Below are positions 10,461-21,251 of a stretch of DNA of 64,000 nucleotides, one piece after another. Position numbers and translations under genes: made by a program. The stretch spans positions 2,373,050 to 2,437,049 of the forward strand of contig BFEA01000154.1 of the NCBI GenBank assembly GCA_003427395.1, written 5' to 3'. This stretch comes from Chara braunii. Its lineage: Eukaryota; Streptophyta; Charophyceae; Charales; Characeae. Position 1 is the first letter of the stretch, and each line of letters begins with the position of its first letter. The notes below the pieces were generated by a model, which made no database searches, was not told the origin of the DNA, and saw nothing but the letters and a program-made list of their open reading frames with translations.

Positions 10461-11123
10461 TATAATAGTCGCAGCCGGCATTTTTCTGTTGTGGTGGATT
10501 AGCTCCCCATGTGGATTTGGCGCACAGGCGTGAGAAAAGAGATGAACTGTTCTGTTGTCTGCCATGGCCGATGTCCCATCTGCAGCTTTTCTGAACACTA
10601 CCAGGTTGGTTTTACCGAGAAGTGATGAATTCCAGAGATGAATTTCCCTTTGAGGGGAGGGGCAGTTGAGCTTCGCTTGAATCCTGTCGCTGTTTTTTTT
10701 TCTTTCAGTGACGATCCTTTATGTTGCCGTCTGTAGTTTCAGGAAAGAATTGGATGCAGTTCGTGTGGTACGACTTTTTCAAGACATTAGTATCTCTGCT
10801 AGGGTTATGGGATCTCCTCCAGAAGGAGCTCATGTAATGCAGATCTGATGTGTCTTTAGTAGCGGAGGAACGAGTACGTGGTGGACATTGATTGGCGGCT
10901 GTAATCGCATCATCCATCTAAGTCTGGCCTGTCTTCTTTTCTTTCTAAGGAGCGGGCTAGCCCTGACATTGTTCTCTCAGTCAGGTTATCGACCGGTATG
11001 TCTGTGTACCTTTTAGCCGCAAGTCCGGTACTGTTTCTCTTCTTCGTATTTACTGTCAATGCTCAGCTATGGCATTGTAGACTACCGCCTGGGGACAGGT
11101 GGGACCTATCTCAGCAGTGGAGG
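10461..11123. other. gene-free stretch
   Basis: No coding or RNA gene seen. The frames are short and lack domain features. Confidence 0.4.
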
Positions 11124-11202
11124 GCATTGCTTTCATGTTTGTAGCAATGCATTGCGGTTTGTTGTGCACAGTGTGCAACAAACCATTCATGAAAGACATT
11201 GC
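11124..11202. other. imperfect inverted repeat (RNA hairpin potential)
   Basis: GCATTGCTTTCATG near 11124 pairs with CATGAAAGACATTGC near 11188. GGTTTGTTG at 11156 pairs with CAACAAACC at 11176, enclosing the near-palindrome TGCACAGTGTGCA. The 5' arm has an 18-nt asymmetric bulge. The shape is like a small foldback or miRNA-type precursor, but a chance or MITE-derived hairpin is equally likely. Confidence 0.55.
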
Positions 11203-11244
11203 ATTCCTGGTGTGTGCGTCGGGGCGGCGAGCTGGGTGCTACTT

Positions 11245-11340
11245 GCTGCACTGATTGGGGGCTGCCTATGATGCCGGGCTATGCTACTAGCTGCACTGAT
11301 TTGGGGCTGCCTACGATGCCGGGCTATGCTTCTAGCTGCA
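11245..11340. repeat. 45-bp tandem repeat, two copies plus start of a third
   Basis: GCTGCACTGATT... starts at 11245 and 11290, and GCTGCAC recurs at 11335. The two full copies are almost identical. Confidence 0.85.
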
Positions 11341-13233
11341 CTTCACAAGGCCAGGCTATGCAGGGACAGGTGCCTGTCTGCAGGCAAAAACTAAGGATCA
11401 AATTACTGCGGATGCAAGCAGTGCATTGTGCAATTGCTGCTAGTAGCTCCTGAAGGCATTCTATCGGCAATAATATATGACAAGTCTCTGTGAAGTTTCA
11501 GCTTCCAGCTTGTGATGGGGCTTGAACTGGAAGAGAGTGGTCTAGATAAGTGAAGGCAGCAGCCTCGAGTGCTGTTTTCGTCCCTGTGTCGACACATTGC
11601 TCAAGATCTCTAGCTGGTGTTTTTGGCGGCTCTTTATTTATTAGTGCTACTGGCGGTTCTTTTGCAACTTTTAGTTTAATCCGCGAAACTACCAAAAATG
11701 AATCTGCTGATGCAGGTTTGAAATTTTGGTCAAAGAAGAAGAAGAAACTTAATGGATATATGGTGGTGATGCCATCCACACATTGAGTTTTCTCAAGAGT
11801 GTATCATGCACGGATAGAATTCAATGCACCGATTGAAATGTAGAAGTGTGCGTAATTGCTCGTCAGCAGGCAATGATGATTTTAAAATATGAGTAGTTTG
11901 CTCCTGAGCAAGTAGATGACAATGTAGAAATGAACCCGGTTCGCTCTTGATAAGACGATGCCGTGATGGTGTAGAAATGCTAGCAGTGTTCTCGATACCT
12001 AAGATATGTATTGAGTACTATTGACTTTGGAAGATTTTGGCATTCTGCAGGGGATCTAGTGGGGTTGGTTCTTCTTCCATACAACCCCTAGCGGCGCCTG
12101 TTCTTCCCTTAGCGCCCCCAAAGATGGGTAGTATTGATTCTTTAGCATTTGTGTATTCATTAAGTCCATTGAGGAGGTGAAGTCATTATCTGTCTATGAG
12201 GGCACATGTTTAGCCATATTGGCCGGTAACTGGTTGGTTCGTCTGCGTAGTACCTTACTGTGCTGTTAGTACACTTTTCCGTTGCATTATATATTTCTTC
12301 TGGTAGGAAATTGTCGTTTGATTGGTGGGAACCAGCGGTCCTTGCTATCATGGTTCAGTCTGCATACGGCCATAATGACCGGGCGTTCTATTCGGGTGAA
12401 GACGGTACGGATGGTTTCCTCCAGGTGTAGAAATGCATTGCCACGCTAGCTCTTTAATGATGTTTGGGTCTCAGTGCGTGTCACACCTTTTTGTTCATGT
12501 GTGCATCGTAGTATGTGTGGAGTAGGGAGGCCATGCTTGGTAGGCTACTTTTGCAGGGCCCAGCTTTCGTAACTCGTTAGGGAGTGGTGGATCTGCCATG
12601 AGGTGGGTGTTGGCACGGTGCTGGAGAGGTACTCGGCAGAGTCTTCCTCCTCCTCTCAGGATGCATGGACATCATTTAACTTCAGCATTGGGCGACTGCT
12701 ATGGGGGGCGTCCTCGCAATGTTCGTGTGTGTCCTTAGCTGGTTGTATGATTGTTAGGGATCCCTTCTGCAAGTGATTGGAACTTGACTTTATGTAGTCT
12801 GTTCTGCCATTTTATGCGTCCCTGAAGCCTTCTGTCAACTTGTAGGATTCGGAAACAAAGGGGATAAAACGGGGTATGACAACCTTAGGAGGGGTGTCCA
12901 GTTGCGTTTCGTGACGGTGAAAGCTTATTGGTTCCACTCGACGGGTCGCTAGCTGCTGGAGTCGGAGAGCTCATCTGAGAGTTGAGCAGCGTTGGGGCAG
13001 TCACGAAATGCTGGGACGGTAACTTGATACGAGTGTTGTGGCCTCAGTGCCGGTTCGCAGCTTGGCCGATTGCTTGGCATTGCTGCACGCTCAGGTTAAG
13101 GTTTTAACAAGTGCAGTTGCGAATGTCGTGGCATCTATGAAATGAAAACCAGGAGCAGGATGAATCTGCAACACTTGGTTCGGCACAGGTAGTGCGGAAA
13201 GCTGTCGATCGTCTGAACATGGCGTCGGTTGTA
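11341..13233. other. gene-free stretch with one end of a dispersed 30-bp repeat
   Basis: No gene recognised. At 12372-12401 there is a 30-bp sequence (core GACCGGGCGTTCTATT) that matches, with one difference, the right arm of the inverted repeat at 63441-63470. No matching left arm is seen nearby. Confidence 0.5.
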
Positions 13234-13439
13234 GCTTAAACCACCAGTACTTGGCCCATATATCGGCCGTGGGCCTTAGCGTAAACGTGAAGTTCGCGCT
13301 TCGGGCAGCCGGACCTAGAAGGCCGGCGCCGCCAGCCTTTCTGAAAACAAAAATGGAATTGGCGCTTCGGCGGGAAACGGCGCGCAGGGCACTTCCAGGC
13401 TCGGCTGCGATAGCTGGGCCAAGTACGGGTGGTTTAAGC
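13234..13439. mobile_element. 206-bp MITE-like element with 25-bp inverted ends
   Basis: The left arm (13234-13258, GCTTAAACCACC...) and right arm (13415-13439) are inverted repeats with one mismatch in 25. The interior is GC-rich and has no coding potential that I trust. The exact left-arm complement recurs alone at 57571-57592, so the family is dispersed. A loose direct repeat (TCTGAAC...TGTAGCTT) flanks both arms, so the true element could be larger. No clear target-site duplication was found, and the superfamily is unknown. Confidence 0.6.
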
Positions 13440-14145
13440 AGTCTCTCATCTGAACACAAGTCTCCAGCTGTAGCTTGATTCAGGCAGCTGATGTCTAATG
13501 TACAGATAGATGATGGAATTGCGCGTTCCGATCAGGGGCCAGGGAATCGTGCGTTCCGATCAGAGGCCAGGGTCGCCTCCATGCAGTTACCGGAGGTCAA
13601 GCCAGGGAAGTTGTTATTTTCTTTTTCTCCGCCGAAACACTCGTGGAGTCGTGGGCTTTTGATTTCACAATTGATTGAGGCCAGGGAAACCTCACAAAGA
13701 GCCCGAGAGAGACCATTTACAGGAAGGGTGATCCTGCTTAGCTTACAGGGAGACTGTGCGCCCCGAGGCCAAAAACTGTTTGCAGCTCTGTGGCTGTTGT
13801 GGAGGGTGGCGATTGACAATGTCAGTACCCTTGGGAGTGAAGTTTTAGTGATTTGAGAATGTGAATGGGGAGCTCCTCCCTTGAAGATGTTTTGCGTAAT
13901 TAAACCGAAGGGACAAACCAGGCATGAAGAATGTGCAAGGTGGGGCAGTGGAGAATGATTACGGGCCTTGTTTAGGTTAGGTCTACAGTTTAGAACTGTC
14001 ATGCTCGCATGTACGTTAAACACGCGTGCATTCATTTTTCCTTTGGAGGGATTGTGGAGGTTGTATACATTTTTCGTAAGGAACCAATAGTTGGACTATG
14101 CATTGTTGCTAGAGAAGAATTTGATCACTTTTGATTGCTTAAACC
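13440..14145. other. gene-free stretch
   Basis: A 167-residue minus-strand frame (13532-14035) and overlapping plus-strand frames are present, but none shows a recognisable domain, splice structure or compositional support. Confidence 0.4.
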
Positions 14146-14149
14146 GCCA

Positions 14150-14220
14150 CCACCTCCTGAATGGGGGCATTGACCCGACTACCTCCTGAATGCCACTTAC
14201 GTGCTCAACCAACTAGGCGA
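14150..14220 (-). ncRNA. tRNA-like sequence (SINE head or tRNA pseudogene)
   Basis: Read on the minus strand there is an A-box-like TAGTTGGTTGAG (14204-14215) followed ~30 nt later by a B-box-like GGTCAATGCCC (14165-14175). Together these resemble the internal Pol III promoter of a tRNA. The acceptor stem and anticodon arm do not fold convincingly, so a SINE head or decayed tRNA is more likely than a working tRNA gene. A CACCTCCTGAATG/TACCTCCTGAATG repeat adjoins it. Confidence 0.4.
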
Positions 14221-15270
14221 GGGTGCTTGGCTGCCAGCATGGCATTTTTTTCTTGCACTTGTTTCTTTTGGCTGGCACTGCCAAATTGAGGCCTGGTAGC
14301 CTCTGGCCCTCTGGGGGCCCCAAGCCTTCAAAGAATCTGGAATGTCTGTCAAGTTGAGGTCGTGTATCCTCGATTTGGTTATTGGGGTGCTTTATGACCC
14401 ACGCCGTCCTTCCACTTCCATTAAAAAATGTAGCCCCGAGCCTCAAAAGTTATTGGGGAGTTACGTTTTTGATTCGCGATGTTGCCTGGGAAAGGTAGTG
14501 GTGCTTTATGATGGAATGTATGCACCAGAAGCTTGGTAATGGCACATTGTTCTCCTTCATGGTAGGTGCGTCCTTCGTGTTTTTGGATGTAGCTATCAGA
14601 TGGAGTGCTGAAGGTTTGTGGATGCTGAACGTCCTGGCACTCTTCCCAGTCACAAGGGATCTCAAGTGCATCCAGAATGGCAGGACGGTGACGAGTGGTT
14701 TCTTCTGTATGGCTGGCGTTTGTGTTGGCCACCGTTGGTCGACCTGTGATGCTCACAGACCTTCGTTGACGACGAAGAATGCTCCATGTCTGTCTAGTAA
14801 TTGCAGTGGTGATGTTTCCCAATGGCGGTACCATTGGTTCAAGGTGTCCGGGCCTCGATTACATGCATCTGGAAAGGAATGTGGACAATATTTTGAATGT
14901 AATGGGACGAACATAGGGCGAGATGCTTTGAAATGTTCTGCAGTGGAGCGAATCCCATCAGTTTGGCATGGTCGTGTTTAGACCTACTGGTTAGCAGAAT
15001 TGATGTCCATCGTCTTGCGACTTGGCAGATCAAGGGCCTTGCAACTGCATGCAGTCTGTCATGGACTCGTGGGGGATTGCTCACCCAGCCGATTTTTTGC
15101 CGTCAGCTAATACAGTGGAAATCTGAGCCTCGCCCAGCATCTCACCTCTCCCTCAGGTTGGGTGAGAGGGATGTCTCGCAAATGGTGTGGTGCTTTTATG
15201 GGCGAAGGAAACACAATCCGAGGTTCTGCACCCCGGGGCAGGCTAGACGACATGTAGACCAGGTAGTTTT
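14221..15270. other. gene-free stretch
   Basis: Overlapping frames of 119-157 residues occur, without recognisable domains or convincing splice sites. Confidence 0.4.
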
Positions 15271-15274
15271 AGTA

Positions 15275-15565
15275 TCTGGTAGCTGTTCGTGATGATGGAG
15301 ATGTGTTCGATTAAGGGCTATGAGCTGTGCTGCCATGCAACTAGCAGCAGACCATGAGAGAGAGAGAGAGAGAGAGAGGTAGCTGTTTGTTGAGATGGAG
15401 AGGTATCTGATCAAAGACTTGAGAACTGCGCTGCCATGCACTAGCAGCAGAGCATGGGGGGGAGAGAGAGAGAGAGAGAGATCTGGTAGCTGTCTGTGGA
15501 GATAGAGAGGTATCTGATCGAAGACAAAGAACTGCGCTGCCATGCATTTAGCAGCAGAGCATGGA
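15275..15565. repeat. ~100-bp tandem repeat, three copies, each ending in (AG)n
   Basis: GGTAGCTGT...GCTGCCATGCA...TAGCAGCAGA.CATG recurs at 15278, 15378 and 15485. (AG)n tracts separate the copies. Copies 2 and 3 are most alike. Minus-strand Leu-Ser frames across it are artefacts. Confidence 0.85.
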
Positions 15566-16032
15566 AGTTTTGACAGTTACGTGAAGCATGTGTGCTTCGC
15601 ATTGGTAGTGAGGTAGTTAGTGAATGTGCAAGGAGACGCCGCGCAATAATTGATGATTAAAATGATGTTGATAATTGATAACCAAGTAAAGTGAAAAAAG
15701 ATGACGCATATAATTCCCCTCCCCCACATGACTGCCTGGATCGGTATTTGTCAGGTTGTTCTCTTTGAAAAGGCATGATTTTTGTGACAAAGCCAAGAAC
15801 AGGAGCAGAGGACTTATCCTGTGCTTTACGTCACAGCAGGTGTTCGCCAGGGTTTTCTTGATGTCATCTTGCGCTTTACTCACTCAGAAAAGCCTTGCAT
15901 GGAGAATGAGGAAACGACCTTCCAAAAACCTAGGAACACGACAAATGTCGCGAAAGAACAGGATCCCTAAGCGACCATGGGGCGAGAGTCGGCAGGTGCA
16001 GGTTTTTCTCGATGTCCGCCTGCCCTTTGCTA

Positions 16033-16176
16033 GGTCACACAAATATTTTGCAGAAGTAAGGGCTGGTGGAATGGCAAAAGAAAAGTGCAAAAATTGTAGA
16101 AAAACAGGTCACACAAATATTTTGTAGAAGGGCTGGTGGAATGGCAAAAGAAAAGTGCAAAAATTGTAGAAAAACA
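16033..16176. repeat. 74-bp tandem duplication with a zinc-knuckle-like peptide
   Basis: GGTCACACAAATATTTTG... starts at 16033 and 16107. In one plus frame each copy encodes KEKCKNCRKT, so the pattern Cys-X2-Cys-X4-His can be read once across the junction. This may be a remnant of a retroelement gag, but no other gag sequence flanks it. Confidence 0.6.
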
Positions 16177-16522
16177 GTGAATCACTGTAATCGAACTGAG
16201 AAGCCCTGAGCGCATGAGGCGACAGATGGTACGAAGAGATTCGGTTTTCGAATTGTGAAAGATTCTTCACGCGTCATTGACCAATCCGGAGCAAATATTT
16301 TTTGTGTCAGATATTTTCCGACGAATATCCTCCCAGGGAAATCAAGCAGCCGGAAGGTTCCCGATGACTAACTGAAGAAGTGGGAGTGTGGGAAAAAGAA
16401 ACTGTTGCCAACTCAGCAGGAGAGTGGAGAATCATGTAGTGTACATCTCCCACTGGATATGCCAGGAGATTGCCCTCCTGCATGGGTCCACGTCCGATTG
16501 GCCTTTCAGGTCAGATCTATAT

Positions 16523-16613
16523 GATATATATATCTCGTTTGTTGTCCTCTTCTCCCTCTCTGCCTACGGTTTACCGGGCAGTTCTATTTGACGATATATA
16601 TATATATATATAT
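16523..16613 (+). mobile_element. 5'-truncated hammerhead-type repeat, copy 2
   Basis: Between (TA)n tracts lies CTCGTTTGTTGTCCTC... (16534) through the tail TTTGACGATATA. It matches the 3' half of copy 1 from about 3042 but lacks the ribozyme core. Truncation occurs exactly at the (TA)n boundary, as expected for 5'-truncated retro-insertion into a microsatellite. Confidence 0.7.
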
Positions 16614-16829
16614 ACATCCACGTGGGCGGCCTTGTACGCAAGAGGTTTTTTTTTTTTTTTTTTTTTAAGCGATGTTCGTCTCAAATTCACCTCGCACTGC
16701 CTACCAACCACTACTACTAATTGTAGGCACATGAGGTTTTGAACAGGGGGAGTTTTGAGTAAGAAGATAAAAAATGATTTGAATTTCTTTTTGTTTTTGC
16801 TTTTGCGTGATGATCCCTGTGTGATGAGA

Positions 16830-16953
16830 TATATATATATATATCGTCAAATAGAACTGCCCGGTAAACCGTAGGCAGAGAGGGAGAAGAGGACAACAAA
16901 CGAGGGGCTGTGACAAACTGTTTCGTCGGAATTTCACCGACTCATCAGGAGGC

Positions 16954-16986
<33 letters not shown>
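16830..16986 (-). mobile_element. hammerhead-ribozyme repeat, copy 3 (inverted)
   Basis: The reverse complement of copy 1, bounded by (TA)n on both sides. Core on minus: CTGATGA (16948-16942), a perfect 5-bp helix II (CCGAC/GTCGG, loop of seven), GAAA (16924-16921), a short ACA/TGT helix III and GTC. Together with copy 2 it forms an inverted pair around ~215 bp of unrelated sequence. Complex inverted and truncated arrangements are typical of Penelope-like elements, but no RT or endonuclease is present here. Confidence 0.72.
16912..16948 (-). ncRNA. hammerhead ribozyme core with intact helix II
   Basis: All conserved core positions are present and helix II is five Watson-Crick pairs, one better than copy 1. 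The self-cleavage site is expected after the base complementary to G16912. Helix I is not obvious, as in copy 1. Confidence 0.68.
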
Positions 16987-16988
<2 letters not shown>

Positions 16989-17016
16989 GTTTGTGACGAT
17001 ATATATATATATATAT
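16987..17016 (+). mobile_element. 14-nt 3'-terminal fragment of the hammerhead repeat
   Basis: CTGTTTGTGACGAT is the tail of copy 1 on the plus strand. It lies between two (TA)n tracts immediately beside inverted copy 3. It looks like an extremely 5'-truncated insertion. Confidence 0.55.
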
Positions 17017-17640
17017 GGATCTATAGTCGCAGGAGAAATGGCGGAGATACCTGTGGTTCTTGAAGATTCGCTGAAGAGTCTTGACGTCTGGTAAGGCCAA
17101 GTATGTACGCATATGCTCTGTGAAAGCAAAATATCTTTTGTGCTTTTGGATGGAGACTTGTATTCATATTGCCGAAGTCAATCTTCGAGCCGTGCCAGGT
17201 ACCTCACATTTGTCGCGGAATTTTGCCGCCGTTACTCAGCTTTGAGCTGATGTTTTTGTTTTCTTACTTGGTTTTTCTTATGAAAAACATCACGAGTTCG
17301 CAACTGAAAACTTGTCGTCGACAGACACAAGAGGGAAGTGAACAAAATACCCACTTCCTGTATTACTGCATCCTACCATGCAAAATATTCAAAACCCCGT
17401 GTGAATTATCATAATCATAGTAAGATATATGCAACATTGCCACCACAGGGAATGTGTCGCAGCCCTGCCCTTGCCGCCTATATGAACAGATTTTGTGCCA
17501 TTTTTTTCATTTTTATTTTTAGAGCGTGATGTACGGAAGTGCCTCAGGGGACAGAGACTCCGAAGGTCTGGTATCGACTTTACGTTGCAGCACGAAAAAC
17601 CACCAGACTGGGAAAACTTCTGTGCCCGCCTTCACCCACT
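17017..17640. other. gene-free stretch
   Basis: No recognisable coding or RNA feature. Plus-strand frames of 60-81 residues have no domain signal. Confidence 0.4.
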
Positions 17641-17649
17641 TCCTGTGGT

Positions 17650-18920
17650 CCGGTCTTAACTGCGGGTCTTAACTGCGGCTAAGCGGATCCAGACATCTGA
17701 CTCCGAAGCCCTCCTCCACACAGTGCATCGAGTGCTAGCATGCCGGTGCCCAGTCTCCTATCCACTACAGCTAGGACATGGTGTTCAAAACTGGAACCGT
17801 ATCGGATGTGATAACCACTCCGCTAAGCAAGGCAGTAGTGTCCAACTCAACACCGTACGGACAAGATAATTCTCACATGCTTCGCTCCGGTCAGCACGAC
17901 CCCTACGACTGGTACTTCCGTCCCATCCACCGACACGGGAACATATCACCCGGCGGGTGCTTCCACGGTCTCACATGCTTCGCTCCGGTCAGCACGACCC
18001 CTACGACTGGTACTTCCGTCCCATCCACCCACACGGGAACATATCACCCGGCGGGTGCTTCCACGGTCTCACATGCTTCGCTCCGGTCAGCACGACCCCT
18101 ACGACTGGTACTTCCGTCCCATCCACCAACACGGGAACATATCACCCGGCGGGTGCTTCCACGGCAGCTGAGTGGATCCGCACATCTGAGCTTGGAATCC
18201 TCGTCCGTGCAAGCGTGGATTCAAACGGGCGACCTTGGCCTCAAGAGCCAAGTATCTTAACCACTACAGTGAGCAGATGGTGTTCAAAAGTGGAACCATA
18301 CAGGTTGTGATATGCACCACACCCCTGCAAGGCTACAGTGTCCCAACACCCACCATTCAGAACACCACTTGCACATTCTGCTCCAGTCAGCACAATCCCT
18401 ACCACTGGTCCTCCCGTCTCATCCCCCACCACGGGTGTGTTCACAGCGGCCAAGTGGATCCGCACATCTAAGCCCGGAGTCATCCTCCGCGCAAGCACGA
18501 ACTGGAACGTGCAACCTGGGCGTCGAGAGTGAAGTGTGTTAACCACTACAACCAGGACGTGGTCTTCAAAAGTGGAATCATACCTGTCGTGATATCCACC
18601 CCATGATTGCAAGCCTGTAGTCTTCAACTATATACACACCACACACAACACCACACGGACAGGATGATTCTCACATGCTTCACTCCAGTCAGCATGAACC
18701 CTACCACTGGTACTTCTGTCCCGTCCACCAGCAAGGGAACATATCACTCGGCTGGTTACGGGTGCGTCCAGAACGGCCAATTGGATCCACACCGTGCAAG
18801 CATAGATTTGAACCAGTGACCTCGACCTCAAGAGCCAAGCATCTTAACCACTACGGCCACGATACGCTCTTCGACAGTGGAACCGTACCCACATACACGA
18901 CTCTACACGCTGCCCGTCAC
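17650..18920 (-). mobile_element. higher-order tandem array of tRNA-derived SINE-like units
   Basis: Four diverged units of roughly 290 bp, marked by GGATCC at 17685, 18174, 18456 and 18783. On the minus strand each carries a tRNA-like head. The best are unit 2 (A box TAGTGGTTAAG complementing 18256-18266, B-box-like GTTTGAATCC near 18218-18227) and unit 4 (A box at 18853-18843, B box GGTTCAAATC at 18814-18805). Unit 1 has lost the boxes. All are followed by a shared GTGTTCAAAAGTGGAACC segment and a GCTCC.GTCAGCA block. Known: such heads act as internal Pol III promoters in SINEs. Tandem arrangement of whole units is unusual for SINEs. Confidence 0.6.
17871..18164. repeat. 98-bp tandem repeat, three near-identical copies
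   Basis: TCTCACATGCTTCGCTCCGG begins at 17871, 17969 and 18067. The copies differ at only one or two bases (CACCGACAC/CACCCACAC/CACCAACAC). It is a local amplification within one ~290-bp SINE-like unit. Removing two copies brings that unit to the size of the others. Single diverged versions occur near 18366 and 18670. Confidence 0.9.
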
Positions 18921-19753
18921 ACACCACCTCACATTTAACGTTCCCGATGCCCTCACAATGATAACAGCATCCGTTTTGGGTTTTGCATATTTCATAATGT
19001 GACTGATCTCACATGGGGGTGTACCTTTTAGCCAAGCAGGGAGTGCTCGGCTCCAAGGAGACTAGGGATGTTCAAGATTTGCCAGCCATTTGTCTGTGAT
19101 GTACTTTTGCATGCTGCTGCTGCAACTTTCAGGGGTTGGCAGCCGGAGCAAAATGGCTGCCGGCAGAAGCGAAACGGAGGCGTGCGAGGGTTCGTTTTCC
19201 GGTTGATGTGCGGGACATCTGCAGTCCTGGGAAGTACTGGTGGTTGAACTGCTGGTGGTCTGCAAGTGGAGAGTAGATTATGTCGGCGGTTGATATGAAC
19301 GAGTGTCTGTTTATTCCCATGTGTGTCAGTGGTGTTTGTTGAGCATACATATGGGGATTAAAAATGATGGCATGGATTTCTATGGATGTCCATTGTTGGT
19401 TGTTCAGCTGTTCTGTACTATGCGGTGTGAGAATGGCACTGTTTATACTGTGTGCCAGTAAGGCCACAGCAATGCCGATACAGTTTTTATGAAAGTGACA
19501 TCGGTATTCTGTGCTCGCAGTGGGTGTGTCACACAAATTTGAGTGTGAGGTGGAGGGAGTGCATGTATGAGGAGGTGTGGGGTTTAAAATTTTTGCACGT
19601 TTTCCCATTGTGAGGGAGGGGAGGCCATCATCCTCTACGTTTGAAGAGGAGGAGGAAAAAGAGCACGAGATGCAGGCCCAAAACAAACGAATAGACAACC
19701 GGAGATTGCAGATGGATCGGTTTATTTGTAACTTGTGATTGCAGAAGCAGGCA
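18921..19753. other. gene-free stretch with one long minus-strand frame
   Basis: A minus-strand frame of 239 residues (19129-19848) begins here. It is His/Ser/Thr-rich and has no recognisable domain, so it is more likely fortuitous than a gene, though it is the longest non-transposon frame on this strand. Confidence 0.35.
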
Positions 19754-20155
19754 AGAGGGTAGATATGCGGATGGAAATCATATTTTACTTGATAAGGTAA
19801 CTGATTGAATCTGTGTGCATGAGGTTTAATAGCACATCCTGTAAACATCGTTCACTTAGAAAAATGTGCAACGGTGGGCATGCTGCAGGGGGCTGGTGGC
19901 TTTTTGCAACATTGCGCCCACAGCTTGTAGGCTGTGATTTTTGCACAACTAGGGAAGAGGGTAGATATGGGGATGGAAATCACTTTCTACTTGATAATGA
20001 CAAGTTGATAACTGATTGAACGTGTGTGTGCAGCAGAACCTGTGAAACATATTCACTTAGGGACACGAAAAACATGTAACCGTGTGCCCGCTGCAAGAGG
20101 CTGGCGGCATTTTGCAACATTGTAACAGAAGCCGGGAGTTAGTGATGTTTCATAA
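19754..20155. repeat. ~202-bp diverged tandem duplication
   Basis: AGAGGGTAGATATG.GGATGG recurs at 19754 and 19956, each followed by ACTGATTGAA, a TTCACTTAG segment and GGCTGG.GG..TTTTGCAACATTG. The copies are clearly diverged and carry small indels. Confidence 0.75.
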
Positions 20156-20261
20156 AATGTTGATAGCGGTGATTTTGGTGTTTGTTCAAAAGCAGAAGAT
20201 GTGACAAAATGATCTGAAAAAATAGCATGGTGATAGATGAAATGTTGATCTTTGGAGGATG

Positions 20262-20331
20262 GAGGAGAAAAAGCAATTGCCCAGCAATGAAAGAAAAACA
20301 CTTCATGCGAAAAAAGGTGATATTTGTCCAC
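20262..20331. repeat. left part of the target tandem repeat interrupted by element 1
   Basis: GGAGAAAAAGCAATTGCCCAGCAATG ends in TTTGTCCAC next to the 5' LTR. It matches 29188-29248 on the other side of element 1, so the element landed in a repeat with a period near 94 bp. The last four bases, CCAC, are the left copy of the target-site duplication. Confidence 0.8.
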
Positions 20332-21248
20332 TGCGAGGCTATGCCCGCTTAGCCCATACGGGCCCTTATTTGCAGCAAGGTCGGCCTTAAGTGAAGGCAG
20401 CCACGACAGGCCCTCAGGGCCTCAATTTTCAGGGTACCCCGCAACTGGGGAAATTCAGGCAGTTGCGCAGCGCCAGTTGGTTGAATGAACTCAGGCCCTG
20501 GGCCGCCTGTGGGAATGAATGTAAAGCAGGCCTTGGGCTGGATACGGGTATCGGGCCAAGCACAGGCCGAAAGCAGTTGGGCACATGCAACCACTTCAGG
20601 CCCAAGGCCTGCGTTCCTTGTGACTGGGCCTCAGGCTACCGGGGCCTACTGGAAGCTTCCTGGACTGGACGCAGGCAGGCCACTTCGATATAGGGAAGGG
20701 CCTGCCTCCTCATTCAGCATTCGAGTGTTGGCTGCATGCTGCGCAAGCGCTGCTGCTGCGCTATTTGCTTGCTGGCGCTTACGCTCCCACGGGCGAGCAG
20801 GGAAGGAGCACACAGCCATAGCCAAGCTGCGCTGCTGTATGCTGGGTGAAGCGCAGGGTGGTCCTTGGGTGCTAGTGGCATCTGTGAGTTGGGGAACGAG
20901 GTTGTGAGGGTAGCGCAAGACTTGCCTGGTGCTGAAGCGTGCGACATTGGTCGCCATATGCTCGTACTTCGGGGATGCTGTTGATGTCATCATTCTGCTT
21001 CGTAGTATAGGCTAGATAGGATCTGCCACATGTAGTCTGGGCGCCGAGCGCCAATAGGATATTAACTCTGGTTCTCCGCTGATGATGATGGGACTACTTC
21101 AGCATTGTCAATGATGAACTTTTGGTGTGTTCTCATTTGGTGTATCTCATGATGCAATTTTGTGTTTGGTTTGAGGTCAAGACTATCTGGACTTATATGC
21201 ATGATGCTGTTTGATTGTTGGAGTTCACTATCACTCATCTTCCTTGCA
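20332..21248 (+). repeat. 5' LTR of element 1
   Basis: Starts TGCGAGGCTATGCCCGC and ends CTTGCA. It matches 28223-29150 throughout. It would hold the promoter and polyadenylation signals. I could not place a TATA box or the R region with confidence. Long minus- and plus-strand frames across it are not genes. Confidence 0.9.
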
Positions 21249-21251
21249 ATT

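Noticed and set aside
16033-16176. Copia-type gag call
   Set aside because: Only a Cys-X2-Cys-X4-His pattern was seen. No RT, integrase or LTRs are nearby.
20349-20907. Several 80-140-residue frames in the LTR near 20.3-20.9 kb
   Set aside because: The same frames recur in the 3' LTR with disruptive changes. The region is an LTR and has no known coding role.
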